Assembly (NCBI RefSeq): GCF_014202315.1
Contig: NZ_JACHGN010000007.1
Coordinates: 1-64,000 of the forward strand
DNA: 64,000 bases
Direction: 5' to 3'
Source: Thermocatellispora tengchongensis
GTDB lineage: Bacteria; Actinomycetota; Actinomycetes; Streptosporangiales; Streptosporangiaceae
The notes below the pieces were generated by a model, which was given only the letters and a program-made list of their open reading frames with translations, made no database searches and was not told the DNA's origin. Position 1 is the stretch's first letter. Every line of letters begins with the position of its first letter. The translations under genes and the position numbers were made by a program. Below, one piece after another: positions 1 to 7,670 of this stretch.

Positions 1-248
1 CAAAGGAATCCGTTCCCCACGAACCCGCGGGGGACGGGGTTGTGCATCATGCACTGGCTTTTAGCACACTGTTGAGTTCTCAAGAAACGGACGCGAACTC
101 CATCGTATCCGGGTTTATCGGCCGGAAACTCCGGGGCGTTTCGTTCGTTTCGTTGTGCCGTTATTCTATCCCGTTTCCCGCGTTTTTCGTCAAATCGCGG
201 TTCCCGGGAGAACTCCGGCCGCCCCGGCTCCTACCGGTTCCAGGGCAA
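1..248 (-). promoter_or_regulatory. rRNA operon leader (antitermination region); 16S gene lies left of the window
   Basis: Read on the minus strand, this segment carries TTGAGAACTCAACAGTGTGC followed by an AACCCCGT...GGATTCCTTTG block. As I recall actinomycete rrn leaders, this is their boxA/antitermination layout, sitting roughly 100-200 nt before mature 16S rRNA. A GC hairpin (GTCCCC against GGGGAAC, about 10-38) fits a processing stem. No 16S sequence is visible inside the window, so the rRNA gene must begin beyond base 1. No protein-coding signal is convincing before 523. Confidence 0.8.
163..193 (-). promoter_or_regulatory. Probable rrn promoter, downstream copy
   Basis: On the minus strand TTGACG (188-193) precedes TAGAAT (163-168) with a 19-nt gap. 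The spacing is long but both hexamers are good. It lies upstream of the rrn leader and may be the second of two tandem promoters. Confidence 0.4.
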
Positions 249-255
249 CCCCTCT

Positions 256-284
256 AACTTACCTTCGCATCACGGCCGCGTCAA
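256..284 (-). promoter_or_regulatory. Probable rrn promoter, upstream copy
   Basis: On the minus strand TTGACG (279-284) is followed by a 17-nt spacer and TAAGTT (256-261). Position and hexamers suit a vegetative-sigma rrn promoter feeding the leader at 1-248. Tandem promoters are usual for actinomycete rrn operons. Confidence 0.55.
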
Positions 285-522
285 AGCGACCGGATGGCCC
301 GGTGGGAGTGAGAGGGGGCAGCCGGGCGCTCGCGCGCCGTCCTGCGGGAAGAACTTTAGCAGCAGTCGCGGCGTGCCACGCGCCACTCAGGTAACTCGCG
401 AACCATTCCCTGCCCTAGGTCCCCTCAAACACGCCCGGCGAGCAACCGGACGGCAAGTCGTCCGCAATCGGGTCCCGGTACGAAGTAGGCACGAGCCCTC
501 TCCGTCCAGGAGGTGTCCGCCC

Positions 523-921
523 ATGACCCGCTCGGAGTTCGACGACATCCGCGCCTACATCGCCGCAGAGGCGACCCGTGCCGGGGACCTGGTGGAGGTC
601 GCGCGGACCCTGCTCGACGACCTGGAGCACGCGCGCATGCGGGAGGCGACGCTGCGCGCGTACTACCTGCGGCTGCTGACCGCGGCGCGGGCGACGGTGG
701 CGGCCGAGGCCGCAGGGGCGCCGGAGCCGCTGACCTTCCTGAAGGACGAGCTGGCCAAGCGCGGCCAGATGCCCGAGGGAAAGCAGGTCAACCAGATCCT
801 CTCCGACGCCCGTACGGCCGAGGCGCTGGTCGCCGCGCTGGAGCAGCAGCCCATGCGGACGCTCGCGCCCACCGGGCGGGGGCGGCGGTGCGCGGGAGTC
901 AGCCGCACCCTGCCCCGGTGA
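523..921 (+). CDS. Hypothetical small helical protein
   Basis: I do not recognise this 132-residue protein. The start is fixed by an AGGAGGT ribosome-binding site about 9 nt upstream of the ATG. The sequence is rich in Ala, Glu, Leu and Arg, has no signal peptide or membrane segment, and is predicted mostly helical up to about residue 112. The last 20 residues are basic and low in complexity. It stands alone between the divergent rrn leader and a convergent ABC transporter operon whose last stop codon is 5 bp away. Codon third positions are strongly GC, which supports real coding. No function is inferred. Confidence 0.7.
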   Translation: MTRSEFDDIRAYIAAEATRAGDLVEVARTLLDDLEHARMREATLRAYYLRLLTAARATVAAEAAGAPEPLTFLKDELAKRGQMPEGKQVNQILSDARTAEALVAALEQQPMRTLAPTGRGRRCAGVSRTLPR

Positions 922-925
922 GCCC

Positions 926-2107
926 CTAGCGGGCGGCGGGCAGGACGTCCCGAAGGCGCAGCCTCGCCCCCGTACGCAGCACGGCGCTGCGGTAGATGCG
1001 GGCCCCCGCGGTCAGCACCACCGCCACGGCGAGCAGCATGAGCAGGGCCGCCACGCCCACCTCCCACACCGGCACGTCCGCCGCCGCGGTGCGCACCGGC
1101 ATGACCATCGAGGAGAACGGCGGGACCAGGGACAGCACCCGGGCGAGCGTGCCCGCCGGCTCGGTCACGGCGTAGAAGGCGACCAGGTACGCCGCCGTCA
1201 GCAGGGTGGTCATGGGCGTGAGCACGCTGGAGACCTCCTCCTGCCGCGAGACCAGGGAGCCGAGGGCCGCCGCCAGGGCGGAGAAGAAGGCGTAGCCGAG
1301 CAGGAACCAGGCCAGGGCGCCGAGCACGATCCCGGTCATGCCGTCGGGCAGGTCGCCCGCCAGGCCGGTGGCGAGGGCGGAGCCGAGGCCCGCGGCGATG
1401 ACCACGACCAGGTTGAGCAGGCCGAGCGCGCCCAGGCCGAGGATCTTGCCGCCGAGGAGTTCCCCGGGCCGGATCGAGGTGAGCAGGAGCTCCACGATCC
1501 GGCTGCCCTTCTCCTCCACCACGCCCATCGCGACCTGGGTGACGGCCGAGATGAGCAGGAAGAACAGGGTCAGCACGAGCAGCATGGCCACCCCCGCCCG
1601 TACGCCGGAGTCGCCGCCGGCGGTGCTGACCGAGACCTCGGTGAGCGGCGGGACGCGCATGGCCTCGGTGACCCGGGCCGGGTCGAGACCAGCGGCGCGC
1701 AGGCGCTGCTCGGTCTGCACCGCCCGGTGCGCGCCCTGGAGCAGGGCGCCGAGTTCCTGCGGCGGGTCGCCGTCGGCGAGCAGCCTGCCGTCGTCCACCA
1801 CGGCGGCGTCGAGGTCGCCGGCGGTGATCGCGGCGTGGGCGGCGCGCTCGTCGGGGAGGCGGGTGAAGGTGAGCGTGATCTGCTCGCCCGGGGCCAGGGC
1901 CCTGGCGGCGGGCTCCAGGGCGGCCGACCGCGCGCCGACCAGGCCCACCGCGTACGAGTCGGGCCCGCCGAACAGTTTGGGGATCACCGGCAGCGCGGCC
2001 ACGAGCAGGGCGCTGAGCGCCAGCCCGACCAGGAAGCCGCGGGTGCGCGCCCGTACGGAGATCTCGCGCCGCGCGACCAGAAGCGCGTTCGCGATGGTGC
2101 TGTTCAC
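926..2107 (-). CDS. ABC-2 type transporter permease (NatB/YhaP-like)
   Basis: This 393-residue membrane protein is the permease of an ABC-2 exporter. One N-terminal membrane segment (about residues 20-40) is followed by a long extracytoplasmic domain to about residue 175 and then a cluster of five or so hydrophobic helices. The VVEEKGSRIVELLLTS motif after the second helix is typical of the NatB/YhaP family, which pumps sodium or small toxic compounds. The GTG start overlaps the stop of the upstream ATPase gene as GTGA, so the two are translationally coupled. It is the last gene of a four-gene minus-strand operon. The exported substrate cannot be told from sequence. Confidence 0.88.
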   Translation of the reverse strand: MNSTIANALLVARREISVRARTRGFLVGLALSALLVAALPVIPKLFGGPDSYAVGLVGARSAALEPAARALAPGEQITLTFTRLPDERAAHAAITAGDLDAAVVDDGRLLADGDPPQELGALLQGAHRAVQTEQRLRAAGLDPARVTEAMRVPPLTEVSVSTAGGDSGVRAGVAMLLVLTLFFLLISAVTQVAMGVVEEKGSRIVELLLTSIRPGELLGGKILGLGALGLLNLVVVIAAGLGSALATGLAGDLPDGMTGIVLGALAWFLLGYAFFSALAAALGSLVSRQEEVSSVLTPMTTLLTAAYLVAFYAVTEPAGTLARVLSLVPPFSSMVMPVRTAAADVPVWEVGVAALLMLLAVAVVLTAGARIYRSAVLRTGARLRLRDVLPAAR

Positions 2108-2985
2108 GCCACGGCCTCCCGGAAGATCTCGGTGAGGGTGGGCTGCTCCCACCCGAAGTGCTCGACCCGGCCCGCGCGCGACGCGGCGGCCAGGATGGCC
2201 TGGTCGTCTCCCTCGGTGGTGCGCAGCACCTGGCGTCCGTCGCCGTCGGCGGTGACCTCGCCGGGCAGGCCGTCGGCCCAGCCGGGGGCGGGGTCGCGGA
2301 CGACGACGCGCAGCGAGCGCCGGCCCTCGGCGGCGCGGACCTCCTCCACCGGCCCGGCGGCGACCATGCGCCCGGCGGCGATGATGCCGACCGAGTCGCA
2401 CAGCCGCTCCACCAGGTCGAGCTGGTGGCTGGAGAAGATCACCGGTACGCCCGCGCGGCAGCGTTCGGCGAGCACCTCGGCGAGCGCGTCCACCGCGATC
2501 GGGTCGAGGCCGGAGAACGGCTCGTCCAGCACGAGGAGCGTGGGGTCGTGCACGAGCGCCACCGCGAGCTGCACCCGCTGCTGGTTGCCCAGCGACAGCG
2601 CCTCCACCGGGTCGCCGGCGCGCTCGGTGAGGCCCAAGCGCTCCATGAGCGCCCCGGTCGCGGACTTCGCCTCGGCCGCGGTCATGCCGTGCAGCCGGCC
2701 GAAGTACGCGATCTGCTCGGCGACCCGCATCTTCTGGTACAGGCCGCGCTCTTCGGGCATGTAGCCGAACCCGCGCCGCGCGGCGGCGGTCACCGGCTCG
2801 CCACGCCAGCGCACCTCGCCGGAGTCGGGGCCGAGCACGCCCATGACGATCCGCATCGTGGTGGTCTTGCCGGCGCCGTTGGCGCCGACGAAGCCGAACA
2901 TCTCGCCGGGGCGCACCCTGAGCGCGACCCCGCGTAACGCGATCGTGTCGCCGTAGCGTTTGTGCAGGTCTTCGGCCTCAAGCAT
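2104..2985 (-). CDS. ABC transporter ATP-binding protein (NatA-like)
   Basis: This 293-residue ATPase powers the adjacent ABC-2 permease. Visible motifs are Walker A GANGAGKTT (34-42), signature LSLGNQQ (130-136), Walker B LLVLDEP (150-156) and the switch histidine near 187. The C-terminal 90 residues match the extra domain of NatA-type drug or sodium exporters. The signature reads LSLGNQQ rather than LSGGQ, as is common in this subfamily. The start overlaps the end of the upstream regulator gene by 8 bp, and its stop overlaps the permease start by 4 bp, so the four genes should be co-transcribed and coupled. Confidence 0.92.
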   Translation of the reverse strand: MLEAEDLHKRYGDTIALRGVALRVRPGEMFGFVGANGAGKTTTMRIVMGVLGPDSGEVRWRGEPVTAAARRGFGYMPEERGLYQKMRVAEQIAYFGRLHGMTAAEAKSATGALMERLGLTERAGDPVEALSLGNQQRVQLAVALVHDPTLLVLDEPFSGLDPIAVDALAEVLAERCRAGVPVIFSSHQLDLVERLCDSVGIIAAGRMVAAGPVEEVRAAEGRRSLRVVVRDPAPGWADGLPGEVTADGDGRQVLRTTEGDDQAILAAASRAGRVEHFGWEQPTLTEIFREAVA

Positions 2986-3283
2986 GGAGGGTCCCCTCGG
3001 TGATCCGCCGTAGCACGGACGTGTACTCCTTGAAGGCGGCGCGCCCCTCCTCGGTCAGGGCGAGCCAGGTGCGCGGTCGCTTGCCGACGAACGCCTTCTC
3101 CACCCGCACGTAGCCCGCCTCCTCCAGCGTGAGCATGTGCTTGGACAGCAGCGAGTCGCTGACCTCGATGGTGTCGCGCAGGAAACGGAACTCGGCCTTC
3201 TCCACGGGGGCCAGGGCCGCCATGATCGACAGCCGCACGGGCGCGTGGATGATCTCGTTGAGCCCGTGGCGTGGGTGGGTCAC
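2978..3283 (-). CDS. Winged-helix transcriptional regulator
   Basis: A 101-residue winged-helix DNA-binding protein of the short MarR/ArsR-like type (HTH_34 class). It begins with a helix, then a helix-turn-helix around residues 35-60 (SDSLLSKHMLTLEEAGYV) and a basic wing near 62-75 (KAFVGKRPRTWLALT). No metal-binding cysteines are visible, which argues against classical metal-sensing ArsR. The GTG start overlaps the stop of the upstream membrane gene as GTGA. Proteins of this type usually control the exporter they are encoded with. The boxed promoter at 3755-3808 is the obvious target, but that is an inference. Confidence 0.85.
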   Translation of the reverse strand: MTHPRHGLNEIIHAPVRLSIMAALAPVEKAEFRFLRDTIEVSDSLLSKHMLTLEEAGYVRVEKAFVGKRPRTWLALTEEGRAAFKEYTSVLRRITEGTLHA

Positions 3284-3741
3284 CGTTCCTCGCCCCCGGC
3301 GCGCAGCAACCGCCACGCGCCGTACAGCGGCGGGGTGCCGCACAGCACGGCCGCCAGCACCGCGGCGAGCACCCAGCCCGCCGGAAGCGGCTCCCGCTCG
3401 GGCATGACGTTGGCGAACAGCACGGTCAGGACCACCGCCAGGACGTAGGCCCCCGTGACCGGCCACTGCAGCCGCCAGGTCAGCCGGTCGTAGACGTTCT
3501 TGCGGAAGACGTAGACGCATCCGGCGATGGTGAAGGCGATCCAGGCCCAGGCGGCCACCACGGCCAGCGAACCGGGGCCGAGCAGCATGACCAGCCAGTA
3601 GACGATCGTGCCCAGCCCCAGGACCAGCAGCCATCGCCCGGCCCACCGGGTGGATCTGCGGACGCTGCCGGAGACCCGGTCGATCTCGCGCAGCGCGGCG
3701 TCGGGAGTGATGTCGTGACCGATGTCGTCTCTCGCGTTCAC
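3280..3741 (-). CDS. Four-helix membrane protein of an ABC-2 operon
   Basis: A 153-residue integral membrane protein with about four hydrophobic segments (near 40-58, 62-78, 92-110 and 120-138) and a charged cytoplasmic N-terminus. Its family is uncertain. Such proteins commonly precede a winged-helix regulator and an ABC-2 pair in actinomycetes. It is the first gene of the operon, directly behind the promoter at 3755-3808, and its stop overlaps the regulator start by 4 bp. It could sense the exported compound or modulate the permease; neither is proven. Confidence 0.8.
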   Translation of the reverse strand: MNARDDIGHDITPDAALREIDRVSGSVRRSTRWAGRWLLVLGLGTIVYWLVMLLGPGSLAVVAAWAWIAFTIAGCVYVFRKNVYDRLTWRLQWPVTGAYVLAVVLTVLFANVMPEREPLPAGWVLAAVLAAVLCGTPPLYGAWRLLRAGGEER

Positions 3742-3754
3742 GTGCTCCTCCTCA

Positions 3755-3808
3755 CCTCATCTACTCAATACGCTAGCAAGTACTCAACCGCGGTTCAAGT
3801 AGATGAGG
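3755..3808 (-). promoter_or_regulatory. Operon promoter framed by an 11-bp inverted repeat
   Basis: On the minus strand TTGAAC (3793-3798), a 17-nt spacer and TAGCGT (3770-3775) form a good promoter for the four-gene ABC-2 operon. Perfect 11-bp arms, CCTCATCTACT and AGTAGATGAGG, flank it at 3755-3765 and 3798-3808. The layout suggests an operator for the winged-helix regulator encoded in the operon. Confidence 0.6.
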
Positions 3809-3820
3809 GAGGGAGGATCG

Positions 3821-4522
3821 TCAGGGCACGTACGGCGGCGCCACCCCCCAGCCCCAGCGGGGGACGGGCGCCTGCTGCACCGGGGTGGCGTCCGGCTGGG
3901 AGTTGGACAGGGCCAGGCGGGTGCCCCATTCGATGTAGCCGGCGAAGGCGGCGCGGAACTCCGGATCGGAGGGCAGGCCCACTTCGTCGGCCGCGTCCAT
4001 GAGCAGGCTCACCCAGCGGCGGCGCTGCCGCTCGGTGATGGCCTTGCCGAGGTGCTGGGCGAGCATGTGCGCGTACCCGCCGCGCTCGCGCGAGTACCTG
4101 TCGGGACCGCCGAAGACCTCGCTCAGCCACATGGCGACGTAGCGGGGGTGGCCGGGGTCCATGTGCGCGAACAGCGGGCCGACCACCTCGTCCCGCTTCA
4201 CGTGGCCGTAGAAGACCTCGGTCAGCCGCTCGAACGCCTCGGCCCCGCCCGCCCACTCGTACAGGGTGGGCACCGAGCCGCCCTGGCCGGCGACGCGGGT
4301 GGAGGTGTAGCGGGCACGGGAGGTGATGTGCTCCTCGGCGAAGGTCCAGGCGGGCCCGGCGTCGGTGACCCACTTGACCCGCAGCAGGCAGTGCCCGTCG
4401 CCGGCCCGCAGCAGCTCGTAGTCGGCGCAGTCGGCCGACCGGCGCAGCTCCGCGGCCAGCGACTCCTCGAAGGCGGGCCGCCGGTCCTCGGGGACGTCAT
4501 ATCGGATGAGTTCTACGATCAT
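3821..4522 (-). CDS. ABM-domain / group II truncated haemoglobin fusion
   Basis: The 233-residue product joins two domains. Residues 1 to about 95 look like an antibiotic-biosynthesis-monooxygenase (ABM, dimeric alpha-beta barrel) domain, beginning MIVELIRYDVPEDR. From about residue 98 the sequence is a group II truncated haemoglobin: FYGHV with the B10 tyrosine, HMLAQHLGKAITERQRRRW with the proximal histidine region and the G8 tryptophan, and a C-terminal helix. Such fusions are known from Streptomyces and are proposed to act in redox or NO chemistry. The start is uncertain. A GTG at 4552 would add 10 residues, neither start has a clear ribosome site, and the message may be leaderless. Two TGTAATC repeats lie just upstream. 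Confidence 0.85.
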   Translation of the reverse strand: MIVELIRYDVPEDRRPAFEESLAAELRRSADCADYELLRAGDGHCLLRVKWVTDAGPAWTFAEEHITSRARYTSTRVAGQGGSVPTLYEWAGGAEAFERLTEVFYGHVKRDEVVGPLFAHMDPGHPRYVAMWLSEVFGGPDRYSRERGGYAHMLAQHLGKAITERQRRRWVSLLMDAADEVGLPSDPEFRAAFAGYIEWGTRLALSNSQPDATPVQQAPVPRWGWGVAPPYVP

Positions 4523-4553
4523 GACGCCATTGTTGTGTAATCTTGTAATCACA

Positions 4554-5249
4554 TCAAGGAGTAAAGCGGTATCCCATGCCGGGTTCGGTGATCAGATGAC
4601 GCGGGCGGGCCGGGTCGCGCTCCAGCTTGCGCCGGAGCTGGCCCAGGTACTGCCGCAGGTAGTGCGTCTCCTTGACGTACGCGGGGCCCCAGACCTCGGT
4701 GAGGAGCCGGCGCTGGGTGACCAGCTTGCCGGGGTTGCGGACCAGGATCTCCAGCAGCCGCCACTCGGTGGGCGTCAGGCGCACGGGCGGGGTGACCGTC
4801 TTGCCGGCCAGATCGACCAGGTGATCGCCGATCGTGACCCGCGCCGGCGCCTCGCTCCCGGCCGCCGCGCGCCGGGTGACGGCGCGGATGCGGGCCAGCA
4901 GCTCGTCCAGGCCGAACGGCTTGGTGACGTAGTCGTCGGCGCCCGCGTCCAGCGCCTCCACCTTGTCCGCGCCGCCGTCGCGCCCGGACAGGACGATGAT
5001 CGGCACGCCGGTCCAGCCGCGCAGGCCGTGGATCACGTCCACGCCGTCCATGTCGGGCAGGCCGAGGTCGAGCACGATCAGGTCCGGATGCCAGTCGGCC
5101 GCCTGCCGCAGCGCCGCGCCGCCGTCGGCGGCCACCGCCACGTCGTAGTGCCGGGCGGCCAGGTTGATCCGGAGCGCGCGAAGGAGCTGCGGCTCGTCGT
5201 CCACCACGAGGATTCGTGCCGTTGTGTCCACCCGTCCAGCATGTCGCAC
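4554..5249 (-). CDS. kdpE: OmpR-family response regulator, KdpE-like
   Basis: A 231-residue response regulator. The receiver domain has the acidic pair near 17-18, phospho-acceptor D61, S88 and K110. The DNA-binding winged helix follows from about residue 135 and ends in the KdpE-like pattern THYLRQYLGQLRRKLE. KdpE normally works with the sensor kinase KdpD to induce the KdpFABC potassium pump, but neither a kinase nor kdp pump genes are present here, so it is an orphan in this window. An alternative GTG start at 5231 would give 225 residues. The divergent ABC exporter begins 78 bp away, so its regulation of that gene is possible but unproven. Confidence 0.82.
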   Translation of the reverse strand: MRHAGRVDTTARILVVDDEPQLLRALRINLAARHYDVAVAADGGAALRQAADWHPDLIVLDLGLPDMDGVDVIHGLRGWTGVPIIVLSGRDGGADKVEALDAGADDYVTKPFGLDELLARIRAVTRRAAAGSEAPARVTIGDHLVDLAGKTVTPPVRLTPTEWRLLEILVRNPGKLVTQRRLLTEVWGPAYVKETHYLRQYLGQLRRKLERDPARPRHLITEPGMGYRFTP

Positions 5250-5264
5250 CCCGCCCCGGCGCCC

Positions 5265-5295
5265 TTGACCTGAACTTAACTTCAGGTTCTACGCT
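5265..5295 (+). promoter_or_regulatory. MerR-type promoter/operator (19-bp spacer)
   Basis: TTGACC (5265-5270) and TACGCT (5290-5295) are separated by 19 bp. The spacer holds the dyad ACCTGAA...TTCAGGT (5268-5287). Overlong spacers with a central dyad are the hallmark of promoters twisted by MerR-family activators such as SoxR. It drives the ABC exporter at 5327. No MerR gene is adjacent; one lies at 37752-38141. Confidence 0.65.
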
Positions 5296-5326
5296 CGTGA
5301 CTGACGAAAGGAACGCGTGAGCCCCG

Positions 5327-7198
5327 ATGAGCATGGAAGTGACCGCGTGGAACTCGCTCTACAACGCGATGCACGCGGAACAGGACAAACGGCCGTTCTC
5401 CCGGGCGGCCCTGCGCCGCATCTGGCGCTTCGCCCACCCTCACCGGCGCATGCTGACCTTCTTCTTGGTGCTCAGCGTGGTCACGGCGGCGATGGCGGTG
5501 GCCACGCCGGTGCTGGCCGGCCGGGTGATCGACGCGATCGTACGCGGTGAGCCCTCCGGCGTGGTCGTCGGGCTGGCGGCCCTGATCGCGGGCCTGGCCG
5601 TGGCCGAGGCCGGGCTGAACCTGCTGACCCGCTGGCTGTCGGCGAGCATCGGCGAGGGCCTGATCCTGGACCTGCGCACCGCCGTGTACGACCACGTGCA
5701 GCGCATGCCGGTCGCCTTCTTCACCCGCACCCGTACCGGCGCCCTGGTCAGCAGGCTGAACAACGACGTGATCGGCGCCCAGCGCGCCTTCAGCAACACC
5801 CTGTCCGGGGTCGCGGGCAACCTGGTGACGCTGGCGCTGACGCTGGTCGTGATGATCGGCATCTCCTGGCAGATCACCCTGCTCGCGCTGGTGCTGCTGC
5901 CGCTGTTCGTGCTGCCCGCGCGCCGCATGGGCGCCAGGCTGGCCAGGTTGCAGCGCGAGTCGGCCAACCACAACGCGGTGATGGGCACGCGCATGACCGA
6001 GCGGTTCTCGGCCCCGGGCGCGACGCTGGTGAAGCTGTTCGGCCGCCCGGCCCGCGAGTCGGCGGAGTTCGCCGCGCGGGCTCGGCGGGTGCGCGACATC
6101 GGCGTGCGCACCGCCATGGTGCAGTCGGTGTTCGTCAACGCGCTCACCCTGGTCTCGGCGCTGGCGCTGGCGCTGGTCTACGGCCTCGGCGGCTTCTTCG
6201 CGCTCGCCGGGAGCCTGGAGCCGGGCGCCGTCGTCGCGCTCGCCCTGCTGCTCACCCGCCTGTACGCCCCGCTCACCGCGCTCGCCGGAGCCCGCGTGGA
6301 GGTGATGAGCGCGCTGGTCAGCTTCGAGCGGGTCTTCGAGGTGCTGGACCTGGAGCCCCTGGTCAAGGAACGGCCGGACGCCCGCCCCGTCCCCGACGGC
6401 CCGGTCTCGGTGGAGTTCGACGGCGTGTCCTTCGCCTACCCGGCCGCCGACAAGGTCTCGCTCGCCTCGCTGGAGGAGGTCGCCGTGCTCGACAGCCGCG
6501 GCGGCGTGCAGGTGCTGCACGACGTGTCGTTCCGCGCCGAGCCCGGTCAGATGGTGGCGCTGGTGGGCTCCTCGGGGGCGGGCAAGTCCACGATCGCCCA
6601 GCTCCTGCCCCGCCTGTACGACGTGGACGCCGGCGCCGTCCGTCTCGGTGGCGTGGACGTACGCGACCTGACCAGCGCCTCGATCCGCGAGACGGTCGGC
6701 ATGGTCACCCAGGACGGCCACCTGTTCCACGAGTCGGTGCGCGAGAACCTGCTGCTGGCCCGGCCCGAGGCGACCGAGGACGAACTGTGGGACGCGCTGC
6801 GCCGCGCCAGGCTCGCCGACCTGGTGGCCGGGCTGCCCGACGGCCTGGACACGATCGTGGGCGAGCGCGGCTACCGGCTGTCGGGCGGCGAGCGGCAGCG
6901 CCTCACCATCGCCCGGCTGCTGCTGGCCCGGCCCCGGGTGGTGATCCTGGACGAGGCCACCGCCCACCTGGACTCCACCTCCGAGGCGGCGGTGCAGGAG
7001 GCGCTGGGCGAGGCCCTGGAGGGGCGTACGGCGGTGGTGATCGCGCACCGGCTCTCCACGATCCGGGCCGCCGACCTCATCTTGGTGGTGGAGGACGGCC
7101 GGGTGGTCGAGCGCGGCACCCACGCGAGCCTGCTGGCCGCCGGCGGCCGGTACGCCGAGCTGTACGCGACGCAGTTCGACCAGCCGCTGGCCGCCTAG
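5327..7198 (+). CDS. ABC exporter, fused permease and ATPase
   Basis: A 623-residue half-transporter of the multidrug/lipid exporter type. The N-terminal half (about 30-330) has six membrane helices; the C-terminal half is the ATPase, with Walker A GSSGAGKST near 413, signature LSGGERQR near 518 and Walker B VVILDEAT near 540. It should work as a homodimer, because no partner half-transporter is encoded nearby. Expression is probably set by the MerR-type promoter at 5265-5295. That layout would suit induction by a toxic or redox-active compound, followed by its export. A second ATG at 5333 is possible. A small DUF6157 gene follows 11 bp downstream. Confidence 0.93.
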   Translation: MSMEVTAWNSLYNAMHAEQDKRPFSRAALRRIWRFAHPHRRMLTFFLVLSVVTAAMAVATPVLAGRVIDAIVRGEPSGVVVGLAALIAGLAVAEAGLNLLTRWLSASIGEGLILDLRTAVYDHVQRMPVAFFTRTRTGALVSRLNNDVIGAQRAFSNTLSGVAGNLVTLALTLVVMIGISWQITLLALVLLPLFVLPARRMGARLARLQRESANHNAVMGTRMTERFSAPGATLVKLFGRPARESAEFAARARRVRDIGVRTAMVQSVFVNALTLVSALALALVYGLGGFFALAGSLEPGAVVALALLLTRLYAPLTALAGARVEVMSALVSFERVFEVLDLEPLVKERPDARPVPDGPVSVEFDGVSFAYPAADKVSLASLEEVAVLDSRGGVQVLHDVSFRAEPGQMVALVGSSGAGKSTIAQLLPRLYDVDAGAVRLGGVDVRDLTSASIRETVGMVTQDGHLFHESVRENLLLARPEATEDELWDALRRARLADLVAGLPDGLDTIVGERGYRLSGGERQRLTIARLLLARPRVVILDEATAHLDSTSEAAVQEALGEALEGRTAVVIAHRLSTIRAADLILVVEDGRVVERGTHASLLAAGGRYAELYATQFDQPLAA

Positions 7199-7209
7199 TA
7201 TGGCGTGCG

Positions 7210-7635
7210 ATGACTGATCTGAACTACTACGACACCTTCATCGCGGTGGCCGATGACTGCCCCGCGCCCGGCGGCGTCGTACCGGTGGCCCGGGGCGGCA
7301 AGAAGACCGTCGCCGTGCTCCAGTACGAGATGCTCGCGGACGCGCCCCACCGGCTGACGCAGGAGGACGTGCTGTTCGAGACGTGGCTGGCGCGGCAGGA
7401 ACTGCCGCACCCGCCCTCGGAGGAGGAGCGGGCGGAACTGCGCGCCCGCTTCTTCTCCCGGTCGCAGGCGTGCCTGCGGGCCTCCCCGCTGCCCAAGACG
7501 TACGGGTGGGGGCTGCTGTTCGACGCGGAGGGCCGGATCGCGCTGGTCCCCCGCGACTCGGCGGAGTACGCCGCGCTGGCCGCGGGCCGGCCGGGCGTGA
7601 AGGTGCTCAAGGCCATGCGCTCCAAGCGGGCCTGA
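7210..7635 (+). CDS. DUF6157 family protein
   Basis: A 141-residue soluble protein recognisable as the DUF6157 family by its N-terminal TFIAVADDCPAPGG and the later GKKTVAVLQYEML and EDVLFETW blocks. Near the C-terminus, KTYGWGLLFDAEGRIALVP is also typical. The biochemical role of the family is unknown to me. The ATG lies 11 bp after the stop of the ABC exporter, so the two are probably co-transcribed. No membrane segment or signal peptide is visible. Confidence 0.85.
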   Translation: MTDLNYYDTFIAVADDCPAPGGVVPVARGGKKTVAVLQYEMLADAPHRLTQEDVLFETWLARQELPHPPSEEERAELRARFFSRSQACLRASPLPKTYGWGLLFDAEGRIALVPRDSAEYAALAAGRPGVKVLKAMRSKRA

Positions 7636-7670
7636 CCGCCCGGAGCACCGCAGCCAGGGGCGATGAGCGC

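Noticed and set aside
42-394. Short open frames in the first 400 bp
   Set aside because: They overlap the rRNA leader and promoters and lack ribosome sites.
5282-7123. Very long open frame on the minus strand opposite the ABC exporter
   Set aside because: It is the mirror of a GC-rich gene. The plus strand has complete ABC motifs and a promoter, while the minus frame is low-complexity His/Gln/Gly-rich with no domain.
5327-7198. KdpE regulating a potassium pump here
   Set aside because: No kdpFABC or kdpD genes are present; the neighbour is a multidrug-type exporter, so no Kdp function is claimed for the locus.
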